In this document: positions 16,093 to 25,747 of the stretch, piece after piece
How positions within the stretch are numbered: the first letter of the stretch is position 1
Layout of the letters: the number at the start of each line of letters is the position of its first letter
Assembly (NCBI GenBank): GCA_947497245.1
Contig: CANMFO010000003.1
Span: 372,001 to 436,000 of the forward strand
Source of the DNA: an uncultured Flavobacteriaceae bacterium
GTDB taxonomy: Bacteria > Bacteroidota > Bacteroidia > Flavobacteriales > Flavobacteriaceae
Direction of reading: 5' to 3'
Length of the DNA: 64,000 bases
Position numbers and translations under genes: made by a program
Notes under the pieces: generated by a model
What the model saw: the letters and a program-made list of their open reading frames with translations, nothing else
Told to the model about the DNA's origin: nothing
Database searches by the model: none

Positions 16093-19011
16093 ATGAACTA
16101 CAATTTCAGGGAAATAGAGGCCAAATGGCAAAAGTATTGGGCGCAAAACCAGACATTCAAAACAGAAAACAATTCCGAAAGGGAAAAGTTTTATGTACTG
16201 GACATGTTCCCGTACCCTTCCGGAGCGGGACTTCATGTGGGCCACCCCCTTGGGTATATTGCAAGTGATATCTATGCCCGTTACAAAAGGCACAAAGGGT
16301 TTAACGTGCTGCACCCCATGGGCTACGATTCCTTTGGCCTACCCGCCGAACAATATGCCATACAGACCGGACAGCACCCCGCGATCACCACGGAGACCAA
16401 CATTAATAGGTATCGGCAACAGCTAGACAAGATGGGTTTCTCGTTCGATTGGAGCAGGGAAGTACGGACTTCGGACCCCAAATATTACAAATGGACACAA
16501 TGGATCTTTGTTCAACTTTTCAATTCCTGGTACAATACGGATACCGATAGGGCGGAAGCCATTGATAGCCTGGTCTCCAAGTTTGAGGACAACGGAAACA
16601 CCGCCGTAAATGCCGTTTGTGATGAAGCGACCGAACTTTTTTCCGCCGAGGACTGGAAGCAGTTTTCCGACAGAAGGAAACAGGAGACCTTGTTGAAGTA
16701 CCGCCTGACCTACCTGGCGGAAAGCGAAGTTAATTGGTGCCCCGCCCTGGGTACGGTATTGGCCAATGATGAGATCGTCAATGGGGTTTCGGAACGCGGT
16801 GGGCATCCTGTGGTCCGAAAGAAAATGACCCAATGGAGCATGCGCATCACGGCCTACGCACAACGTTTGCTCAATGGCCTGGATGCCGTCGATTGGCCGC
16901 AACCGCTTAAGGATTCCCAGACGAACTGGATAGGACGTTCTGAAGGAGCGGCCGTTGTTTTCAAGCTTCACAAAGCTTCCAACCCTAGAGCGTTAGGGGA
17001 GCATGAAGGACAAATCGAGGTTTTCACCACCCGCCCCGATACCATCTTTGGAGCGAGTTTTATGACCTTGGCCCCGGAACACGAATTGGTGCACAAAATA
17101 ACCACCCCGGAACGAAAGGCGGAAGTGGCTGCCTACATCGAAGCAACGGCCAAACGCTCCGAGCGCGATCGCATGGCCGATGTAAAAAGTATTACCGGAG
17201 CCTTTACGGGCGCCTACGCGGAGCATCCGTTCACGAAAGAGCCCATTCCAATTTGGATCGGGGATTACGTATTGGCGGGATATGGTACGGGGGCAGTGAT
17301 GTCGGTTCCCTGTGGGGACCAAAGGGACTACGACTTTGCCAAGCATTTCAATATTCCCATCCCCAATATTTTTGAAGGGATCGATATTTCCGAAACGGCC
17401 TTTGCCGACAAGGAGAAAACCATTATCGCCAACTCTGATTTTCTCAATGGACTCGCCTACAAACAAGCGGTCCGAAAGATCATCGATGCCCTCGAACAAC
17501 TCGGCCAGGGGAAAGGGAAGGTCAACTACCGGTTACGGGACGCGGTCTTTAGCCGCCAACGTTACTGGGGCGAACCTTTTCCGGTCTATTATGTCGACGG
17601 CATGCCGAAGATGATCGAGGTGGAACATTTGCCCATCGAACTCCCCGAGGTCGAAAAATATTTGCCCACGGAAACCGGGGATCCCCCTTTGGGGAACGCC
17701 ACCGAATGGGCCTGGGACACCGAACGTTCCGCAGTGGTCGAGAACCGCTTGATCGACGGGCGAACCATATTTCCATTGGAGCTCAACACCATGCCCGGCT
17801 GGGCGGGCAGTTCCCAATACTTTAACCGCTATATGGACCCCAGCAATGAGGCGGCGATCTTTTCTGGCGAGGCCATCCGGTACTGGCGGGAGGTGGATCT
17901 CTATATCGGGGGCAGCGAACACGCCACGGGGCATTTGCTGTATTCCCGTTTTTGGCAGAAGTTCATGTTCGACAAAGGCCTGGTGCCCCAAGATGAATTT
18001 GCCAAAAAATTGATCAACCAGGGGATGATATTGGGAACCAGCGCTTTGGTTTATAGAGTGGCTGGACGCGATAATCTATTTGTTTCAAAATCAATACGGG
18101 ACCAGGCTGCCCAAGGGACAGTGGAAGGGGAAGTGCTCTCGCAATTAAAGCAGTTCACGGGCTTGGAGACGGGCCCATTTACCTTTGATGAGATCCATGT
18201 CGACGTTTCCTTGGTAAATTCTTCCGACGAACTGGATATTGAAGCACTAAAACAATGGCAGCCCGAATTCAAGGATGCCCAATTTCTCACAGAAGCGGGG
18301 AGGTATATTGTCGGTAGGGAAGTGGAAAAAATGTCCAAGCGATGGTACAATGTGGTTAACCCCGATGAAATCTGCGAGGAGTACGGCGCCGACAGCCTCC
18401 GCCTCTACGAAATGTTCCTGGGCCCATTGGAACAGTCCAAACCTTGGAACACTGCCGGGATTACCGGAGTGCATTCGTTCCTTAAAAAGTTATGGAAATT
18501 GTACTCCCCATGGGAAGGGGACCAGGCCGGTACGGACGATATCCCTTCGGCAGAAAACCTGAAAACGCTCCACAAGACCATCAAAAAGGTGGAGGAGGAT
18601 ATCGAAAGCTTCTCCTTCAATACCTCGGTCTCCACCTTCATGATCTGTGTAAACGAATTGACGGCGCAAAAATGTAGGTCCAGGACCATTCTGGAGCCTT
18701 TGGCGATAATCGTATCACCCTACGCCCCACACATCGCAGAAGAACTCTGGGAACGAATGGGACATAAGGCGTCCATTTCCACGGCGCCCTTCCCTAAATT
18801 TGAAGAACAATACCTTGTGGAAAGCAGTAAGGAATACCCAATTTCCTTCAACGGAAAAATGCGCTTTAAACTGGAACTTCCGGTGGACATGGGCAAAGAG
18901 GACATTGAGGCGGCGGTAATGGCGCACGAAAAAACCCAACAACAATTGCAGGGCCGCAGCCCGAAAAAAATAATCGTGGTGCCCGGAAAGATTGTCAATA
19001 TAGTGGGATAG
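16093..19011 (+). CDS. leuS: Leucine--tRNA ligase
   Basis: LeuRS charges tRNA-Leu. The 972-residue protein has the class I HIGH motif as HVGH (residues 48-51, in PYPSGAGLHVGHPLGY), a connective-peptide editing domain (about 270-470) with FTTRPDTIFGASFMTLAPEH, and the KMSKS motif as KMSKR near residue 745. It carries an extra segment of about 50 residues before the zinc-region homologue (around residues 150-205), longer than the E. coli enzyme; I believe this insert is usual for Bacteroidota. The C-terminal end (KKIIVVPGKIVNIVG) is complete. Confidence 0.98.
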   Translation: MNYNFREIEAKWQKYWAQNQTFKTENNSEREKFYVLDMFPYPSGAGLHVGHPLGYIASDIYARYKRHKGFNVLHPMGYDSFGLPAEQYAIQTGQHPAITTETNINRYRQQLDKMGFSFDWSREVRTSDPKYYKWTQWIFVQLFNSWYNTDTDRAEAIDSLVSKFEDNGNTAVNAVCDEATELFSAEDWKQFSDRRKQETLLKYRLTYLAESEVNWCPALGTVLANDEIVNGVSERGGHPVVRKKMTQWSMRITAYAQRLLNGLDAVDWPQPLKDSQTNWIGRSEGAAVVFKLHKASNPRALGEHEGQIEVFTTRPDTIFGASFMTLAPEHELVHKITTPERKAEVAAYIEATAKRSERDRMADVKSITGAFTGAYAEHPFTKEPIPIWIGDYVLAGYGTGAVMSVPCGDQRDYDFAKHFNIPIPNIFEGIDISETAFADKEKTIIANSDFLNGLAYKQAVRKIIDALEQLGQGKGKVNYRLRDAVFSRQRYWGEPFPVYYVDGMPKMIEVEHLPIELPEVEKYLPTETGDPPLGNATEWAWDTERSAVVENRLIDGRTIFPLELNTMPGWAGSSQYFNRYMDPSNEAAIFSGEAIRYWREVDLYIGGSEHATGHLLYSRFWQKFMFDKGLVPQDEFAKKLINQGMILGTSALVYRVAGRDNLFVSKSIRDQAAQGTVEGEVLSQLKQFTGLETGPFTFDEIHVDVSLVNSSDELDIEALKQWQPEFKDAQFLTEAGRYIVGREVEKMSKRWYNVVNPDEICEEYGADSLRLYEMFLGPLEQSKPWNTAGITGVHSFLKKLWKLYSPWEGDQAGTDDIPSAENLKTLHKTIKKVEEDIESFSFNTSVSTFMICVNELTAQKCRSRTILEPLAIIVSPYAPHIAEELWERMGHKASISTAPFPKFEEQYLVESSKEYPISFNGKMRFKLELPVDMGKEDIEAAVMAHEKTQQQLQGRSPKKIIVVPGKIVNIVG

Positions 19012-19058
19012 CCGTTCTTAATATGGCACCGGCAATATCTTATCATAAACAAGCAAGT

Positions 19059-19313
19059 ATGCCAACAATTGAGATTCTGGGCCTTGTGGCCGCTACGATC
19101 ACCACCTCCGCCTTTGTCCCACAGGTATTCAAGACCTGGAGGGAAAAATCGACCAAGGACATCTCCCTGACCATGTATACGGTGATGTTCATCGGGGTCT
19201 CCCTTTGGTTCGTTTATGGGGTCTTGATCCAGAGTGTTCCGGTAACCTTGGCCAATGGGGTGACCGCAGTGTTGATTTTTGCTTTGATCTTGTTGAAATT
19301 AAGGTACAAATGA
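19059..19313 (+). CDS. SemiSWEET-type sugar transporter
   Basis: From the ATG at 19059 the product is about 84 residues with three membrane helices, the size of a SemiSWEET subunit, which dimerises to make a sugar pore. The PQ motif is visible (TSAFVPQVFKTW) followed by TKDISLTMYTVMFIGVSLWF. The substrate cannot be told. An in-frame start at 19023 adds an unlikely polar leader. It follows leuS by 47 bases and may be read from the same transcript. Confidence 0.88.
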   Translation: MPTIEILGLVAATITTSAFVPQVFKTWREKSTKDISLTMYTVMFIGVSLWFVYGVLIQSVPVTLANGVTAVLIFALILLKLRYK

Positions 19314-19546
19314 TCGGTATCGATACCCCTCCCCACAGTGCCGCTCATCAAAATCGCACGGATTTCCCGGGCCGATGGAAAGTGGGAGCAGCTTATTTGG
19401 CATGAATACGGGGAACCGCTTTGGCATAGCACACACATTTTGTCAGTTTGAATGCCGCCTTTCCCCCTTTTTGGCAAATTCGATAAGATTGGCGAGGTTT
19501 TTGATTTCCAAAAAATGAAAGTTTCCATTGGCGTGGAATCTTTCGT

Positions 19547-19554
19547 TATCTTTA
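19547..19554 (+). promoter_or_regulatory. -7 box for the YugP-type protease gene
   Basis: TATCTTTA fits TAnnTTTG at all but the last base, with a TTG at 19528-19530 sixteen bases upstream. The start codon at 19580 follows after 25 bases. Confidence 0.5.
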
Positions 19555-19579
19555 AGTTACCAATAAAAATAGAAAAGTT

Positions 19580-20275
19580 ATGATGGGATATTATATATTG
19601 ATAGGAGCTATTGCACTGGTAAGCTGGTTGGTCAGTAGCAAGTTGAAGAGCAAGTTCAAGCACTATTCCAAGGTGCATTTGCGCAATGGTATGAGCGGTG
19701 CGGAAATTGCCGAAAAAATGTTGGCCGATCACGGTATCCGCGATGTAAAGGTGGTTTCTACCCCTGGAATGTTGAGCGATCACTATAACCCCGCCAATAA
19801 GACGGTGAATTTGAGCGAAGGGGTCTATAGCCAGCGCAACGCCGCCGCCGCCGCGGTCGCGGCACATGAATGCGGTCATGCGGTACAGCATGCACAGGCC
19901 TATGAATGGTTGACCATGCGGTCCAAACTGGTCCCCGTGGTAAGTGTTACTTCCGGGATGAGCATGTGGGTCGTTTTTGGTGGAATTATGCTGGGAGCGG
20001 CCGCAGGAGTCGGTTTTGGTTATTGGGTGGCGGTTGCCGGGCTGGTAATGATGGCCTTGGCCACTTTGTTCAGTTTTATTACCCTACCGGTCGAATATGA
20101 CGCGAGCAATCGGGCATTGGCCTGGTTAAAGGCAAAACACGTGGTTACCCAAGAAGAATACAAGGGTTCCGAGGACGCCCTGAAATGGGCTGCCAGAACG
20201 TATTTGGTCGCCGCCATTGGCTCCTTGGCGACCTTGGTCTATTGGGGATTGCAAGTGCTTGGCGGACGGGATTAG
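19580..20275 (+). CDS. Membrane zinc metallopeptidase, YugP family
   Basis: The 231-residue protein has an N-terminal membrane segment, the zinc motif HECGHAVQHA (HExxH, about residues 96-105), two hydrophobic stretches after it (about 120-175) and a conserved C-terminal part with LPVEYDASNRALAWLK. These match the YugP (DUF/peptidase) family of membrane-bound neutral zinc metallopeptidases. Substrate unknown. A perfect 11-bp terminator lies 21 bases after the stop. Confidence 0.92.
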   Translation: MMGYYILIGAIALVSWLVSSKLKSKFKHYSKVHLRNGMSGAEIAEKMLADHGIRDVKVVSTPGMLSDHYNPANKTVNLSEGVYSQRNAAAAAVAAHECGHAVQHAQAYEWLTMRSKLVPVVSVTSGMSMWVVFGGIMLGAAAGVGFGYWVAVAGLVMMALATLFSFITLPVEYDASNRALAWLKAKHVVTQEEYKGSEDALKWAARTYLVAAIGSLATLVYWGLQVLGGRD

Positions 20276-20296
20276 AAATTGGGAAGACATAACAGC

Positions 20297-20330
20297 AAGA
20301 CCTGTCCCTATCCCTATCGGACAGGTCTTT
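20297..20330 (+). terminator. Rho-independent terminator after the YugP-type gene
   Basis: A perfect 11-bp stem, AAGACCTGTCC (20297-20307) and GGACAGGTCTT (20319-20329), with an 11-base loop, runs into a T-rich tail. Its symmetry and A-rich left flank would let it work on both strands, but only the + strand transcript arrives here. Confidence 0.9.
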
Positions 20331-20363
20331 CTTATTTAAAGGTAGAACATCGAAAAGAAAGCG

Positions 20364-20807
20364 ATGGAAGATATCCGTATCAAGTTGGCCGGCCTGGAAG
20401 ACCTTGCCCCTCTGGAGGCAGTAGGCGATAAGGTATTTGATCATGAGATTAAAACCGATAGGGCCCGGGAGTTTTTGACCGACCCGAGGCACCATTTGGT
20501 CCTGGCGTACCATGGTGATACCGTGGTGGGCATGGCGTCCGGATTCCACTACGTGCATCCGGACAAGGAGCCCTCCCTTTTCATCAACGAGGTTGGGGTA
20601 GCGGAAGCTTATCAAAATCAGGGCATTGGCAGGGCATTGGTACTGTTTTTACGCGAACATGGCAGCACCCTGGGGTGCCGGGAAGCGTGGGTCGCCACGG
20701 AACGATCAAACCTGGCCGCCCAAAAGGCGTATAAGGCTGCAGGAGGTATTGAGGACCCGGAACCGATCGTAATGTTCGAGTTTAAGAATGTTCCGCATAG
20801 CGGTTAG
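20364..20807 (+). CDS. GNAT family N-acetyltransferase
   Basis: The 147-residue protein has the GNAT acetyl-CoA site VGVAEAYQNQGIGRALV (about residues 76-92) with Q/R-x-x-G-x-G/A and the downstream AAQKAYKAAGG motif. The overall pattern (DHEIKTDRAREFL, then HHLVLAYHGDTVVGMASGF) is close to the AAC(3)-I-like subgroup, but an aminoglycoside substrate cannot be claimed. Its stop codon overlaps the convergent Lrp gene by four bases. Confidence 0.85.
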   Translation: MEDIRIKLAGLEDLAPLEAVGDKVFDHEIKTDRAREFLTDPRHHLVLAYHGDTVVGMASGFHYVHPDKEPSLFINEVGVAEAYQNQGIGRALVLFLREHGSTLGCREAWVATERSNLAAQKAYKAAGGIEDPEPIVMFEFKNVPHSG

Positions 20808-21274
20808 ATGGTAATCTGCCGGTCGATCTGTTGGGCCAAGGAAATGAAGGTCTCCGTACGGGACACCCCTTCGATCTGTTGTATTTCATTGTTGAGGACC
20901 TGCATCAAGTGTTCATTGTCTCGGCAGAGCACTTTGATCAAGATCGACCAATTTCCCGTTGTATAATGGCATTCGAGCACCTCTGGGATTTTTTCCAATT
21001 GCTTTACGGCCATGGGATTGCTCATCGCCTTGTCCAGATAAATGCCGATATAGGCCATTGTGGTATAGCCCATCACCTTCGGGTTGATCACAAACTTGGA
21101 CCCGGCCAACAATCCGGAAGCCTCCAATTTTCGAAGCCTTTGGTGGATGGCCGCCCCTGAAATCCCAATGTTACGGGCAATTTCCAAAACGGGCTTTCGC
21201 GCATCGGCCATTAGAAATCTTAGGATTTTCTTGTCAATCCCATCAATCTTCAACTTTTCGTTGGTGGATTTCAT
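20804..21274 (-). CDS. Lrp/AsnC family transcriptional regulator
   Basis: The 156-residue protein has an N-terminal winged helix (IDGIDKKILRFLMADARKPV, then ISGAAIHQRLRKLEASGLL) and a C-terminal RAM/AsnC ligand domain (TMAYIGIYLDKA, ECHYTTGNWSILIKVLCRD). Such regulators respond to amino acids. It lies downstream of the saccharopine dehydrogenase gene on the same strand (97-base gap), which makes amino-acid-responsive control of that gene plausible. Confidence 0.92.
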   Translation of the reverse strand: MKSTNEKLKIDGIDKKILRFLMADARKPVLEIARNIGISGAAIHQRLRKLEASGLLAGSKFVINPKVMGYTTMAYIGIYLDKAMSNPMAVKQLEKIPEVLECHYTTGNWSILIKVLCRDNEHLMQVLNNEIQQIEGVSRTETFISLAQQIDRQITI

Positions 21275-21370
21275 ACTTATGATTTCAATTTAACGGTAAA
21301 AGTATGGATTTCGTACCAAACACAAAGAATGCAATCTTACGGCCCAGTAAATAGGGAAACTATCGAAGGC

Positions 21371-22753
21371 CTAGACCGATCGGGTCGTAACAACATCTGG
21401 ACAATAGCCCAAATAAGGTACTTCGAACTCTTTGAACCGAATTCCATACTCCCTCAATTCAGAGAGAATGGGGTCGTAAACCTCCTTTTTGATGGGAATT
21501 TGGACCCCTGGGGTATGGATCTTCCCGTTCAATATCGACAAGGTGGCCATGGCCACTGGAAGCCCTACGGTCTTGGCCATGGCCGTGTGCGTACGGTTTT
21601 CCCCGATAACCACCATATTGGCATCAATTTGCTGTTTTTTGCCTTCAAGTTCATAGCCGAACTTATGGTACATCACGATCATGTCCTTATCGTCGTCGGC
21701 AAGGGTCCAACTGTCTTCCAATACGTATTGCAACATTTGGGCAGGGGTGGCATTTGCTAAGGGGATGGTTTTTTTCGGATTGAAAAGATCCAGTTCTTCG
21801 AGCTTGCCCCACATATTATCGTCCTGGTCTATTTTTAGGTAATGCCTAAGCTTAAGCTCAACCGAATCCGTGGGGGAATACGGAAGAAAAAGATTGACAA
21901 ATTCCCGGTACGACATTCCATTGGAATCCTCGATCATATAGCTGTCATCGGTCATGCCCAATTGTACGAACATGTTCCAGGCCTTGGAGAACCCCACCCT
22001 GCGCATCGTACCCCTATACAAGGTAAGGACATCCTGCAGGCCATAGGCTTCCCGATAGTTCAGCGAATCCCGATTGGCATATCCTTCGAAGGTTCCATAC
22101 CCCTCAATGTTGAAAAACTCCGTCCGTCGAAAAAGCTTGTGGTAGGGGATGTATTTATATGAACCTTCCTGGATAAATTTGGCCGCCCCGCCTTGTCCGG
22201 CGAGAACCACGTTTCTTGGGTTCCAGGTAAATTTATAGTTCCAAAGGTTGTTGTCGTGTTCGGGAGCGACCAAACCTCCGGTAAAAGATTCGAACAATAG
22301 TATTTTCCCCCCGCTGTCCCTGACCTGGTCGATAATTTGCATTGCACTCATATGGTCGATACCGGGATCGAGGCCTATCTCGTTCATAAAAACGAGCCCT
22401 TTTTTCTTTGCCTGTGCATCCAACGCCATAATCTCGTCGCTCACATAGGAGGCGGTGACCAGATGCTTTCCCAAGGCGATACAATCCCGGGCGACCTTGA
22501 TATGGAAACGCGCGGGAAGCATGGACACTACTATTTCGCAGTCCCGAACGGCGTTTTTTCGATCTTCGTCCTGAAGGACATCCAAGGGTATCACCGTGCA
22601 GGCGGGGTGGTTCTTGATCGTCTCGGGAAGGGCATTGGGGTCCAGGTCCCCGATGATTAGATGAAGATCTTCCGTACGGGCCTTGTCCAAAAAATAATCC
22701 AAGAGATAGGAAGTGGATTTCCCCGCTCCAATTACTAGTATTCTGCGCGACAT
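21371..22753 (-). CDS. Saccharopine dehydrogenase family protein
   Basis: The 460-residue protein starts with a Rossmann NAD(P) site (ILVIGAGKSTSYLLDYF), continues with the saccharopine-dehydrogenase pattern DCEIVVSMLPARFH, GKHLVTASYVSDE and GLDPGIDHMSAMQIIDQV, and has a long C-terminal dimer/substrate domain (about 130-390). This is the arrangement of saccharopine reductases and dehydrogenases in lysine metabolism. From context I cannot tell whether it works in lysine catabolism or another amino-dicarboxylate step. The Lrp-type regulator downstream may sense the relevant amino acid. Confidence 0.88.
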   Translation of the reverse strand: MSRRILVIGAGKSTSYLLDYFLDKARTEDLHLIIGDLDPNALPETIKNHPACTVIPLDVLQDEDRKNAVRDCEIVVSMLPARFHIKVARDCIALGKHLVTASYVSDEIMALDAQAKKKGLVFMNEIGLDPGIDHMSAMQIIDQVRDSGGKILLFESFTGGLVAPEHDNNLWNYKFTWNPRNVVLAGQGGAAKFIQEGSYKYIPYHKLFRRTEFFNIEGYGTFEGYANRDSLNYREAYGLQDVLTLYRGTMRRVGFSKAWNMFVQLGMTDDSYMIEDSNGMSYREFVNLFLPYSPTDSVELKLRHYLKIDQDDNMWGKLEELDLFNPKKTIPLANATPAQMLQYVLEDSWTLADDDKDMIVMYHKFGYELEGKKQQIDANMVVIGENRTHTAMAKTVGLPVAMATLSILNGKIHTPGVQIPIKKEVYDPILSELREYGIRFKEFEVPYLGYCPDVVTTRSV

Positions 22754-22836
22754 AAGTTTAGTTATTTTTATATGGATATAACGAGGGACTAAGGTATCAA
22801 ATTGTTACATTTATAAAAAAAGTAAGGTGTTAAGTT

Positions 22837-23226
22837 ATGAACAGAACAATTTTTTTGACAGGTATTGGATTCGGGGTTTTGGCAGTGGTCCTAGGTGCCT
22901 TTGGGGCCCATGGATTGGAAAAATGGATCGATGCCGAGGCCATCAATACTTTTGAGACAGGGGTCAGGTACCAGATGTACCATGCCTTCTTTCTTTTAAT
23001 CTTGGGGGGCATGGCCAAAATGCCCCGGCGTTCCAAGAAATGGGTATACTATCTTATTGTTGTGGGGACCATCCTATTTTCATTTTCGATATACTTATTG
23101 GCCACCAATGGCCTTACCGGGTTTGATTTTAGGGCCCTTGGTTTTTTGACCCCTATCGGCGGTACCCTGCTCATCTCGGGCTGGCTGGTTTTGGGCTATC
23201 ACGGTTTCAAACATTTTGATCAATAA
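22837..23226 (+). CDS. DUF423 membrane protein
   Basis: The 129-residue protein has four predicted membrane segments and the DUF423 signature GVLAVVLGAFGAHGLEKWID, followed by FETGVRYQMYHAFFLLILGG. The family (YgdD/YwdK-like) has no assigned biochemical function. Divergent from the saccharopine dehydrogenase gene; pckA follows on the same strand with its own promoter box. Confidence 0.93.
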   Translation: MNRTIFLTGIGFGVLAVVLGAFGAHGLEKWIDAEAINTFETGVRYQMYHAFFLLILGGMAKMPRRSKKWVYYLIVVGTILFSFSIYLLATNGLTGFDFRALGFLTPIGGTLLISGWLVLGYHGFKHFDQ

Positions 23227-23262
23227 ATCCTCAATTTCAGGGGAGCCAAAATAAAATAATGA

Positions 23263-23270
23263 TAATTTTG
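23263..23270 (+). promoter_or_regulatory. -7 box for pckA
   Basis: TAATTTTG is a perfect TAnnTTTG match 21 bases before the pckA ATG at 23292. Confidence 0.55.
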
Positions 23271-23291
23271 CCCCATAAAAACACCATTTGA

Positions 23292-24908
23292 ATGAGTATT
23301 TCGAAAAAGCATCAAAAAAGCAGCTCCCTTGCTGCCTATGGGATTGCCCATAACAATGTACGGTATCAATTGTCCCCGACCGAACTTCACGCCATTACCC
23401 TTGAAAAGAAAATGGGTCGGGAGACCTCTGCCGGTGCTTTGGCGATCGACACAGGGGAATTCACCGGCCGTTCGCCCCAAGACCGGTTCATAGTAAAAGA
23501 CCCCGTTACGCAGGATAAGGTTTGGTGGGGCGATATCAATATCCCCTTCGATCCCTCAAAGTTCGACGCGCTCTATGACAAGGTCATTGCCTACCTGAAC
23601 GGGAAGGAGCTTTATGTGCGGGATTGTTATGCCTGTGCAGATGCCAATTACCGGATGGACATTCGGGTGATCAACGAATATCCATGGTCGAACCTATTCG
23701 CGTACAACATGTTCATACGGCCTACCGAGGAAGAGCTCAAACATTTCGAGCCGGAATGGACCGTGGTCAATGCCCCGGGTTTCATGGCCAATGCGAAGGA
23801 GGATGGTACCCGACAGCACAACTTTGCCATCCTTAATTTTACGAGAAAGATCGCGTTGATCGGGGGAACGGGCTATACAGGGGAAATCAAAAAGGGCATC
23901 TTTTCCGCTTTGAACTTCATTCTTCCGGTGCAAAAGAAGACCCTTCCCATGCACTGCTCCGCAAATGTGGGCAGAAATGGGGAAACGGCCATCTTCTTCG
24001 GTCTTTCCGGAACAGGTAAGACCACACTGTCCACCGATGCTTCCCGCAAATTGATCGGTGATGATGAACACGGCTGGAACAACGAAAATGCGGTGTTCAA
24101 TTTCGAAGGTGGGTGCTATGCCAAGGTCATCAACCTATCCCAAGAAAATGAACCTGAGATCTACGGAGCCATCAAAAAGGGTGCCCTGTTGGAAAATGTG
24201 ATTGTGGAGGCGAACGGAGAAGTTGATTTTGCGGATACCTCGATCACCCAGAACACCAGGGTAAGTTATCCCATTTATCATATTGAAAATGTGCAAAGGC
24301 CATCCATAGGAAAAAACCCGAAGAACATCTTCTTTCTGACAGCGGATGCCTTTGGGGTGCTACCGCCGATTTCAAAGCTTACCCCCAGTCAGGCCGCTTA
24401 TCATTTTATCTCTGGTTATACGGCAAAGGTCGCGGGGACGGAAGCGGGGGTAGTGGAGCCCATTCCTTCTTTTTCTGCCTGTTTTGGCGCCCCCTTTATG
24501 CCACTGCACCCTGCAAAGTACGCCGAGATGTTGGGTAAAAAAATGAAGGAGAGCGGGGTCAATGTTTGGTTGGTCAATACCGGATGGACGGGAGGCCCCT
24601 ATGGGGTAGGTACCCGAATGAAGCTGAAATATACGCGTGCCATGATCAACGCGGTACTCGATGGGAAACTGGGCCTGTATTCCTATGACAAATACCACAT
24701 CCATTCGGTTTTTGGGGTAGCACAGCCCAGGGAATGTCCCGGAGTGCCCACGGAGGTTTTGAGCCCACGCGCCACCTGGAACAATGATCAAGCCTATTAT
24801 ACCACGGCTTTCAAGCTGACCAATGCGTTCCGGGAGAACTTTAAAAAGTTTGAGGCCTATGCGAGCGAGGAAATCAGAAGGGGCGGCCCGCAGCGGTATG
24901 CCTTTTAG
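23292..24908 (+). CDS. pckA: Phosphoenolpyruvate carboxykinase (ATP)
   Basis: PckA converts oxaloacetate and ATP to phosphoenolpyruvate and CO2, the gluconeogenic entry step. The 538-residue length is normal. Visible signatures are TGRSPQDRFIVKD, NVGRNGETAIFFGLSGTGKT (the kinase-1 P-loop at about residues 236-246), the metal/phosphate stretch LIGDDEHGWNNENAVFNFEGG and NTGWTGGPYGVGTRMKL near residue 435. It ends at 24908, convergent to hemD. Confidence 0.98.
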   Translation: MSISKKHQKSSSLAAYGIAHNNVRYQLSPTELHAITLEKKMGRETSAGALAIDTGEFTGRSPQDRFIVKDPVTQDKVWWGDINIPFDPSKFDALYDKVIAYLNGKELYVRDCYACADANYRMDIRVINEYPWSNLFAYNMFIRPTEEELKHFEPEWTVVNAPGFMANAKEDGTRQHNFAILNFTRKIALIGGTGYTGEIKKGIFSALNFILPVQKKTLPMHCSANVGRNGETAIFFGLSGTGKTTLSTDASRKLIGDDEHGWNNENAVFNFEGGCYAKVINLSQENEPEIYGAIKKGALLENVIVEANGEVDFADTSITQNTRVSYPIYHIENVQRPSIGKNPKNIFFLTADAFGVLPPISKLTPSQAAYHFISGYTAKVAGTEAGVVEPIPSFSACFGAPFMPLHPAKYAEMLGKKMKESGVNVWLVNTGWTGGPYGVGTRMKLKYTRAMINAVLDGKLGLYSYDKYHIHSVFGVAQPRECPGVPTEVLSPRATWNNDQAYYTTAFKLTNAFRENFKKFEAYASEEIRRGGPQRYAF

Positions 24909-24994
24909 TGGGCTCGTTTCCGACCATTCCGGAAAAAGAGATTTTCAATCAGAAGGCTACCTGAGCCGCCTTGCCCCTGGGCGGGGAAAACGCA

Positions 24995-25741
24995 CTATCT
25001 TTTGTTTACCGTGGTGATGTACTTTTGCAATGCCATGGTCATGGAAGGCGTATCCGGTGTGGGGGCATGGATGTCGATACGCAGCCCGGCACTGGTGGCC
25101 GCTTTTACCGTCGAGTTGCCAAAAACGGCAATTCGGGTATCGTTTTGCTCAAAATCCGGAAAGTTCTTCAGTAGGGATTCGATGCCCGATGGGCTGAAAA
25201 AAACCAGGATATCATAGTAGACATCCCTGAGATCGGACAGATCGCTGATCACGGTCCTGTAGAAAATTCCCCTGGTCCAGTCGATATCCAACTTGTCCAG
25301 GGTTTCGGGTACGATCCGCTTCAACACATCGGAGGAGGGCAATAAAAAGGTCTCGTCCTTGTATTTTTTGAAAAGGCCCACCAAATCGGAAAAAGCCATC
25401 TTCCCCACATAAATTTTTCGTTTGCGGTACACTACATATTTCTGCAGGTAGTACGCTACGGCCTCTGACTGGCAAAAGTATTTCATGGTATCGGGCACCT
25501 TGAAGCGCATTTCCTCCGCCAATCTGAAATAATGGTCCACCGCGTTCCTACTGGTAAGGATTACGGCCGTAAAGTTCTTGAGATCTATCTTTTGTTGGCG
25601 TACCTCCTTGGCATTTACTCCTTCGACATGGATAAATGGCCTAAAATCTACCTTTACCTTCTCCTTGTCAATAAGTCTTGCGTACGGGGAGTTCTCCATT
25701 TTCGGTTCTGGTTGCGATACCAAAATCGTTTTTACTTTCAT
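24995..25741 (-). CDS. hemD: Uroporphyrinogen-III synthase
   Basis: HemD closes and inverts hydroxymethylbilane to uroporphyrinogen III in haem synthesis. The 248-residue product has the two-domain HemD pattern: ILVSQPEPKMENSPYARLID, the first-domain motif FTAVILTSRNAVDHYF, then YFCQSEAVAYYL, FLLPSSDVLKRIVPE, and the second-domain DILVFFSPSGIESLLKNFPD and RIAVFGNSTVKAA. It is the third gene after GT39 and DUF4271, 6 bases after the latter; this pairing with DUF4271 is one I recall from other Bacteroidota. Confidence 0.92.
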   Translation of the reverse strand: MKVKTILVSQPEPKMENSPYARLIDKEKVKVDFRPFIHVEGVNAKEVRQQKIDLKNFTAVILTSRNAVDHYFRLAEEMRFKVPDTMKYFCQSEAVAYYLQKYVVYRKRKIYVGKMAFSDLVGLFKKYKDETFLLPSSDVLKRIVPETLDKLDIDWTRGIFYRTVISDLSDLRDVYYDILVFFSPSGIESLLKNFPDFEQNDTRIAVFGNSTVKAATSAGLRIDIHAPTPDTPSMTMALQKYITTVNKR

Positions 25742-25747
25742 AATTCA

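Noticed and set aside
20364-20807. GNAT protein as an aminoglycoside 3-N-acetyltransferase resistance gene
   Set aside because: The similarity to AAC(3)-I is limited to general GNAT architecture. No resistance function can be claimed from this sequence.
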